Positions 56,686 to 64,000 of a stretch of 64,000 nt of DNA are shown piece by piece. Position 1 is the first letter of the stretch. Each line of letters starts with the position of its first letter. Position numbers and translations under genes: made by a program. The notes beneath the pieces are model-generated. The model worked only from the letters and a program-made list of their open reading frames with translations, was not told where the DNA came from and did not search any database. Source of the DNA: Phaseolus vulgaris (Eukaryota > Streptophyta > Magnoliopsida > Fabales > Fabaceae); NCBI RefSeq assembly GCF_000499845.2, contig NC_023751.2, forward strand, positions 11,695,564-11,759,563, read 5' to 3'.

Positions 56686-58954
56686 CAAACAAGTACCGAA
56701 GTCCATCATCTAATTTTTTATTATTTTACGATCTAGGTGACAGTTTTGTGTTCTCACGCACCGTGTATTAGTTTTAGTTGTCAAATAATCGATATCCATT
56801 TTATTTATTACACTACCCAAAATATTAATATTTTAATTTAAAGTACTAATATATATTATTATATTATTAAAGTAGTTAGTTTTGTTTAGTTGTTTCAGGA
56901 GACTTTCTTTTAATCTATAGTATTTAAACTCTAAAAATTGTTTAAGTGCATTAAGTTCAGCATCATTGTCGTCAATGCCACGTTTTATTTTTTTATAGGT
57001 ACTACAAATATAATTTTATAGAAGACAATTATATTCATATTATATTAACTATTACAGATAATACTGACATTAATTTTAAGCTGCCGGCTGGCATATTTTA
57101 TTTTACTATATTCACGGAAGGCCTTTGAATATTTGACTTAATTTTTTTACCATAAATAATTGAAGTCTTAAACTTCTTGAGCGTGTAAATAATATTCACT
57201 TTATTTCAAAACTTTTCGGCCAAATGTGACCCAAATTGATTTTAAAATGTAAATTTTTTAAAAAAAAATATTTGTTGGTGTAAATTAGACTTGTACCGAT
57301 TCCAACTTAAATTTGAATAGTCTGTATTTTCTTGAGAATTTTACATGTTATTTCATTGCATGTCATCTCCCTGCTATCCGTGCTACAGTGACATTATTGT
57401 TCTAGTATGAAAATAGTTTTTTTTTTTCAGAAATGGATAAGTCGTTAACACAGTCCAGTAATTTACACATTAAAATGTCAACCATGTTGGAGATTTAAAA
57501 AAAAGTTAAAAATCATATATACAAAATACAATTTCAATTAAAAATCGTACTTCATAAATACACTTTATAATATGATAATATATAAAATTGGAATCTTTTT
57601 TTGCAAAATCCAATTTTATTTGAAATTTTATTTCCCATATACATTTTGTAATATTATAATGTATTATAATATATAAAATAAAGAAAATTAAAACTTACAA
57701 TTCGTTTATAATACTTTAATATATAATAATTTTAATATATTTTTTTTAATATTTAAATAAGTTTAACTTACTATTTATAACTTTTTTATATATAATTAAA
57801 TAAAATAAGTTTTTTATAAAATATTTTTTAACTGGATAAGTTTCTATAAAATATTTTTTAACTAAATAAATTTTTATAAATATTTTATTATTATTTATAA
57901 TTAAAGAATGGCTGAATTTTTTAAAAATAAATTTCTATTATATATAATTAAATATTTAAATACATTAACATTATTTTGAATTTTTAATAAAATTAATGAT
58001 GTGGTACTTTAAAATTAAAATAAAGTAAGTTAATTATTTTAAAAGAATGATTAAAGTAAAATTAATTCATAATACAAAATTAAGTTAGTAAAATCTTAAA
58101 TTTAAAATGCTAAAAAAAATCAGAATCTTTAACTGAAAAGCTAAAATGGAGAATGTCAACCAAAAACTTTAATTGTCATAGAAAGTGGAAAAATAGTACT
58201 ATAGTTTACATTCTACTATTGTCGAAATGGACAATTTGTTGACCTTCATTCCTACACTAAGAGCACGCACTTGTTTGGCTTCGTTGGAAGTGGTTTATCC
58301 ATTTCATTATGCATACGATATGTTATTGATCTGTCTAATTTCTTATGGTGCTTGCAGGGTCCAGGATGAAATTCATTCCAATATAAGTAGATCAATAATC
58401 TTGATTTCGAATTGGATGATATTCAACTTCTTAAGTCTTCAAAATATATTGTAAACTATAGATAAGATCAATGAATGTTGTTAATTGTAAATAACATGCC
58501 GAATAAACAACGATAACATAAGTACAAGAAAGTCGAAAAGCTTGAAACTCTCCACAATCACACACCAGTCATTAAGTTTTACTCTGTATGACATAGGTAG
58601 GCATCGTAGTTGAATAGTGGGTAGCTCTTAAACATCAAACTCTGAATTTTTTCTATTGTATAAAAACTAATTTTCTTTAATTATAAATAAAAAAAGTTAT
58701 AAATAATAAATTAATCTTATCTAAATATTAAAAAAATGTATGTTAAAATTATTATATATTATAATATTCAGTCATTAATTTTTTTATCTTATATATTATA
58801 ATATTACAAAACATATGAGAAATAAAAATCGTATTTCAAATATTAGATTTTTTTAAAATTTTATATATTATAATATTATAAAACGTATTCAACATGGTTG
58901 GCTACTTTTGGTTGGCGATTTACCCATTTTTAGAAAAAAAAAATTAACATGTTT

Positions 58955-59118
58955 TGAACTGTTGAAGAATATACTCTTAATTATAAAGATGTTTTTGAAC
59001 AGTAAAGATGTTTTAAGATTTACTCTTAATTATATGTTTGACCTGTTGAAGAATATTCATTGTGTATTTAGATTTATAGTTTGATCCGTCTCTGATTAGT
59101 TTGAGGTTTACGACTTCT
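58955..59118 (+). repeat. Segment R, copy 3 (truncated)
   Basis: It matches the first part of the R copies at 32574 and 45443 with an internal deletion (after gaggttta) and stops at the LINE poly(A) end at about 59121. Confidence 0.75.
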
Positions 59119-59120
59119 TA

Positions 59121-62100
59121 GGTTTTTTTTTATAGCAAAAAATTAATAAATTAAAATAAAAAAGGATATTTTTAAGGTATTCCAACTCTTATAAAAAACA
59201 CGTTTCACTCACTAACACGTCTCACTCACTCAGAAAAGACTTTACTTGAAAAATCAGTACAGCCTAACTTTTTTATCTTTCCCTCCCCTGTTTTTGAAAC
59301 AGATTAACCCTATAGCCAATACAATATAAAATCCAGAACACAAATAGCTTCAACACCTAGCTACACCAGCTTTACCCATGTATACAGGTGGGCCCTTATC
59401 CATCCCTTCCAAAGATGAAGTGGCAATGTAGTAAAGGAATTTTAAAACTTTAATGTTGTGTTTGTATCCGGGTGATTACTGTTCACCCAGATTGAAAAGG
59501 AAATAAATCTGATGTTTGTATCTGGGAGTTAGCGAGGATTAGGGGGCGAAGAAAAGCGAAGAATGGGTAAAAGGCTTCCCTGATGAGATGAGAAGATTTG
59601 GAGAGAAACTTTCTCATTTTACCATATTACCCATCCGTTCACCTAACCTATGTGTCATAGCTGCCTATGCCCGTGCCATGCAACTCCAATATTCTCTCCA
59701 TTCTCACGCATGAGATTCCCTGCATAAACACAGCACAAACAGGGATTCGTACATGCTAGCAGTATCACACCTTATACCAAGTACATGCTAGCAGAACTTT
59801 ATGCTCATAGTTTATAAATCATCCTTAGTCCATATTTCTATAACACCACTCCAGAATTCTCTATGGTCACAAACTGAAAAACATCACTTGCCTTGACCAA
59901 TAGTAGCACCAGGATATTTGTTCTCATCAGAGTATTGTATTGCTTCCCTCACATGAACCAAGGCTGACATACTTGAAATACAGTTGTCTCCATCTACATC
60001 AGTGCACCAGAATATCCCTACAACCTTCACTTGGCAGTTCCTTTTCCTTATATTCCTGCTTCCTAGACATTGTTTTAGCAACTTAAATACTCAAATGAAA
60101 GAGAGCTCGAGCTCAGGCCAAAAGTGCTTCTTTATCGCTTTCAGCAGCTACATTCTTCTCCTCATGAAAGTCAATGACAAGAGCTTTGGGTTTTGGACAA
60201 TGCTTGAGCAATTCCAATAGCTCAAACCATTTCATACTAAGCTTGAAACAGGTCAACTCAAGTTGAAGTAAATTCTAAAGATCAAATACAAGGTCTTCTT
60301 TATATATCTGCTCTTCTCTCCTTCTTAGAAGACTCTGCTGCATCAGATACCTCAGCAATATACAACTGCCACACACCAAATCAAAAAACCGAATGCTGCA
60401 TAACAATGCTAAGTTCTTGGACATGGACCCCTATTTGGTCGTGCATCTACTCCTGTGGCTTCAGACACCACTTAGCTGCGATCTCAGCCATAGTTCTATC
60501 TTTATGCAAAAGAACTGCATAAGTTCCAAAATGCATTAAAGTTCCATAATACATATGTGACAACCAATCAAACTTCATCAAGACCTTCTCCACAACCTGT
60601 TTTGTTCCCTTGCATTAACAAGAAAAAGTGTAGTCTATGCAGAGATGTTATGATAAAGAGCCTATCAATTAAGCCATCTAAAAAACCAACACCATAAAAA
60701 TGTCGTCAAACAACTAAGCAAGAAAGTCATAAAAATACAGGCAACATTGCAGGTTGAAGTTTTCACAATGTGACCCAAGTTTTCCTTAGCTTTGGCATTC
60801 AATACGCCAAATTCACCCAGGAAACATCCCTATGAACCATCACTACAACTTCTCCTTTCCCTTCACCTCAAGCTCCAAAGACCTCGCTTTTGAAGTTGCC
60901 ATAATAAAAAACTCTCAGGGTTATGCAGCAAAATATTGAGATATACTTATACAGTTCCTTTTTGTCATAGCTCTTAGATCATCCTTGAGAAAAGCTACCA
61001 CCCAATACTAGAGCACTAACTTCGGCACTGCCAACCAGCACCAAAACTGCTTTCACATACAGTCTGCCCTTAGCTTAAAGAAAGAATGCAGTCTGCCCTT
61101 AGCTTAAAGAAAGAATGCAGTTGAGAAGATATGACACCCAAAGTAAGAAAATTCAAAGATTTTAATCTTTCTTTTCATCCACGCCCATGCTTGTAGTTGT
61201 GCCGTACTAAAAATTTGCTCAGCATCCACCTTCTTGTCTTTAAAAACCACACCACTCCTATGATTCTAAATGCTCCATAATACCGCTACCCACACCCCTT
61301 TCCTGACCCGATTCCTTTTTGCATTGACTGGAACAAGACAAATTGAGTCAATTGTTGCTTCACATCTTTATGGTACACAGTACTAATGCCGACCCATTTG
61401 GCAGTCATCGACCAAACCTGGTAAGCTATCATGCACTCCCCAAAGAGATGGACAATCGATTCGTCTGCCTGATCGCAAAGTGGGCATAAGGAGAATGGTA
61501 GCATAATCCCTCTTCTCTGGAGGTTGGCTCGTGTTAGAATTTTACCTTTTAGAACCCTCCATGCCAGCATTAAAGCATTGGGAGTGACTTTAATATCCCA
61601 AAGGATATCTAATGCCTGGCAACTTTCAGTAGGTACTGAAGTAATCAAGGCTCGATATGCTGATTTAACTCAGAAACCACCTCCCTCTTCATCTACCCAA
61701 ACAACCTTGTCTTGACCTCCTTGTTGCACTACTCCTACAATCAAATCTGTTTCCAACTTTAAAAGTTGCTCTTTTTCCCATTCGAAAAGCATTCTCCTCC
61801 ATTGCATATTCCATTTCCACATGGAGTCTTCCCACACACCTAACTGTTGGATCCTCTTCTCTTTGTCTTCTGATAAGAGATAAAGCCTGTGGTATTTAAG
61901 TTTCAGAGGAGCATCTCCTAACCATAGATCTTCCCATAAGCGAATAACTTTTCCGTCCCCACCTTCCAAAGAACATGCTTATTGAACCAACTTCCTTTTT
62001 TATCTTCTTCACAAATATTACACACATCACGCCACCACCATGATTGATGAAGACTACTTTGGTCATTTCCTAGATACTTGGATGCAACAACCTCTCTCCA

Positions 62101-64000
62101 CTTACCTATATTTTCCGCTTTCACTTTCCACATACATTTCGCGACCAGCGCTTTATTAAAGCTTCTAACATCCTTGATGCCCAAGCCCCCCTCTTTTTTG
62201 GTTTGCAACATGTTTTCCACCTTATCCAGGCTATTTTCCTTCCTTCACTACCCCAACTCCATAGGAATCTTCTTTGTAGACTTGTGATTTCTTTACACAC
62301 TGATATCGGGGCCCTAAACAAGGAGAAGTAGAACAGAGGAATTGCAGTGAACACTGCTTTGATCAGACACACTCTTCCTGCAAAGGTAAGCCTTTTCCCT
62401 TTCCATACAGAAAGTTTCCTTCTAACTTTGTCAACAACCTCCTTCCAGAACTCTTTCTTTCTCGGGTTTCCCCCAACTATCACACCAAAATATTTGAACG
62501 GTATCGACATTTGAGCACAATTTAGCATATCAGCATAAACCTGGAGTTGCTGAGCTTGGAATCCTACTACACCTATCCTAGTCTTGTGGAAATTCACCCT
62601 TAAGCCTGACACTAATTCAAAGCATCTGAGGATTGTCTTCACCGTGAACATATTTTGAATTGAATCTTGACATACCATCAATGTGTCATCAGCAAACTGG
62701 AGCATAGAGACTTCTACCTGATTTACTCCAACTATAACCCCTTCCAACTTCTTTAGTCGCATAACACTCCTAACTAGACCCGCCAGACCTTCCACTACAA
62801 CCAGGAAGAAAAAATGGGCAATCGGGTCCCCTTGCCTGAGGCCCCTAGAAGGATAGAATTCTCTAGATGGGCTTTCGTTAACCAAGACTGACACTGAGAC
62901 AGATTCCAAGCATCATTTAATCCATCTAACCCATTTTTCACTGAAACCAAGTCTACTTAGCATGTAATACAAGAACTCCCATCGCACTGAATCGTAAGCC
63001 TTTTCATAATCTACCTTTATTACAATTCCTGACTTCTTTCCCTTATGGAGATCCTCCACCACTTCGTTGGCTAAAACAATACTTTCTAAAATACCCCTGT
63101 CCTTAAGAAAAGCAGATTGGGAACTATCAATAACTCTGGAAAGAACATTTTTCATTCTATTGGCTAAAACTTTAGAGATAATCTTGTAGATTACACCGAC
63201 AAGGGATATGGGTTTGTATTCCTCTATACTCATAGGGTCATTAACCTTTGGCACTAAAGCGATGAAGGAGCAATTGCAACCCCTTGGAATTTTCCCAAAG
63301 TTTTCAAAACTTTCCACAGCTTGTAAAATCTCTTGCTTAATAATATCCCAGCATCCTTTAATGAAGTTAAAATTAAACCCGTCGGGCCCAGGCTTTTTGA
63401 ACCTTCACACTGCCACATGGCCTCCCTTACCTCCTCCTCTGATATCTTTGTAGTCAACCTGTCATTTTTCTCTTGTGTGAGTTTAGGAAAATCCACGTTT
63501 CCTAACCTTACCTTGTGGTTTAAAGGCTCTGAAAAGCGTTTTTCAAAAAGTCTTTTGTCCTCCATTCTTACAACTTGTGGTTCCTCTTGCCACACTCCAT
63601 CCACCTCCACACCTTTGATTTGATTCGACTTTCTCCTCCAAGTTAAAGATGAATGATAGAACTTAGTATTTGAATCTCCTTACATAATCCAATTGACCCT
63701 GGCTTTCTGCCTTAAAAGGGATTCAATTTTACTGTTCATAACCTTAAGATCACTTAAGAGCTGAACTATTTTCCTTCTTTCCCCCTCACACAGACTTAGT
63801 TCGGCATCCTTGATATCCAGCTCACCAATTTCGGCAATAACGTCTCTCTTCTTTGTGTAGATATTACCGAAGACTTGTGCATTCCAGATTTTCAGTTCAT
63901 GTTTCAGCATTTTCAATTTTTCTTTGCACCTGACCATACCTTCTCCTTCTAACTTGTATGCACTCCACTTGGATTTAACTAAGTCCAAAAGGCCTTTCTC
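59121..64000 (-). mobile_element. LINE (L1 type), 3' part, running off the window
   Basis: The poly(A) end is the t-run at 59121-59131, preceded on the minus strand by the LINE-like end gttggaataccttaaaaata. ORF2 remnants occupy 61110-63988. The 2 kb between coding end and poly(A) is unusually long for a LINE 3' region and holds a 29-bp duplication (61061-61120), a foldback-like repeat at 59460-59760 and a short exon-like frame (60447-60599), so other DNA has probably been inserted or carried along. Confidence 0.8.
61110..63988 (-). pseudogene. LINE ORF2: linker, reverse transcriptase, zf-RVT; broken
   Basis: Reading down from 63988: a post-endonuclease linker (KLEGEGMVRCKEKLKMLKHE); RT with YKPISLVGVIYKIISKVLANR, KVDYEKAYDSVRWEFL, GLRQGDPI and the FADD active site (62685-62696); then the zinc stretch CPLCDQADESIVHLFGEC at about 61440-61490; and the tail to 61110. 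Damage: in-frame stops near 63680 (TAA after NWIM), at 62913-62915 (TGA) and near 61670, plus frameshifts near 63280, 62150, 61940 and 61300. The endonuclease lies beyond the window edge. Confidence 0.88.

Larger units (their letters stand above)
54550..58950. mobile_element. MULE-like block, copy 3
   Basis: Collinear with copies 1 and 2 from the 'ttgattccttttccctttgc' region onward, in the same orientation, missing the left ~650 bp of the block. A nested MULE lies at 54912-56685. The decayed transposase tail is at 58200-58380. Its right end passes directly into segment R copy 3. Confidence 0.6.

Noticed and set aside
1..64000. CRISPR, tRNA, rRNA or plasmid-type origins
   Set aside because: I saw no spaced identical repeats of CRISPR type, no tRNA cloverleaf that I could support and no rRNA sequence. 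The genome is clearly eukaryotic.

Overview
This window is AT-rich nuclear DNA from a flowering plant. Plant-type BAHD acyltransferases, Ty1/copia, Ty3/gypsy-like and LINE elements, Mutator-like (MULE) and CACTA elements and plant-style promoters all point to a dicot. The repeat styles look like a legume (Fabaceae), but that is recall-based inference, not proof. There are no bacterial operons, CRISPR arrays, rRNA or recognisable tRNA genes.

The host genes are a tandem cluster of single-exon BAHD (HXXXD) acyltransferases: a 3' fragment at the left edge (1-107, +), gene A (11501-12898, -), a pseudogene B (16133-21945, -) split by a retrotransposon, gene C (31171-32559, +), gene D (35561-36952, -) and gene E (45965-47350, -). 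The four intact proteins (461-465 aa) are close paralogues. Each keeps the catalytic HxxxD and has E-F-G-M-G in place of the usual D-F-G-W-G. Substrates cannot be read from sequence.

Layout. 0.1-10 kb: MITEs, a long-TIR MULE-type element, a 486-bp tandem duplication, a giant ATT/AAT foldback, a 400-bp CACTA element with perfect TSD, a 1.1-kb solo LTR, and CACTA subterminal arrays. 11-13 kb: gene A. 14.4-15.5 kb: Ty3/gypsy-like LTR remnant. 16-22 kb: pseudogene B with a 4.6-kb Ty1/copia element (5-bp TSD, LTRs differing at 1 of 267 sites). 22-30.6 kb: first copy of a decayed MULE-like block, holding a 2.46-kb solo LTR and next to a FRIGIDA-like exon with two stops. 31-37 kb: genes C and D. 37.9-44.9 kb: second copy of the block, with a nested 1.94-kb MULE (9-bp TSD) and a 5'-truncated LINE. 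46-49 kb: gene E with a second long-TIR MULE just upstream. 51-54 kb: large tandem repeats. 54.5-59 kb: third copy of the block with another nested MULE. 59 kb to the end: a decayed LINE running off the window.

The locus reads as a BAHD cluster enlarged by segmental duplication. Flanking blocks (MULE-like block, gene, and a ~470-bp segment here called R) recur at 30, 44 and 59 kb, with transposons later nested in them. Two insertions bear directly on the genes: the copia element that splits B, and the hairpin-rich MULE about 220 bp upstream of gene E.
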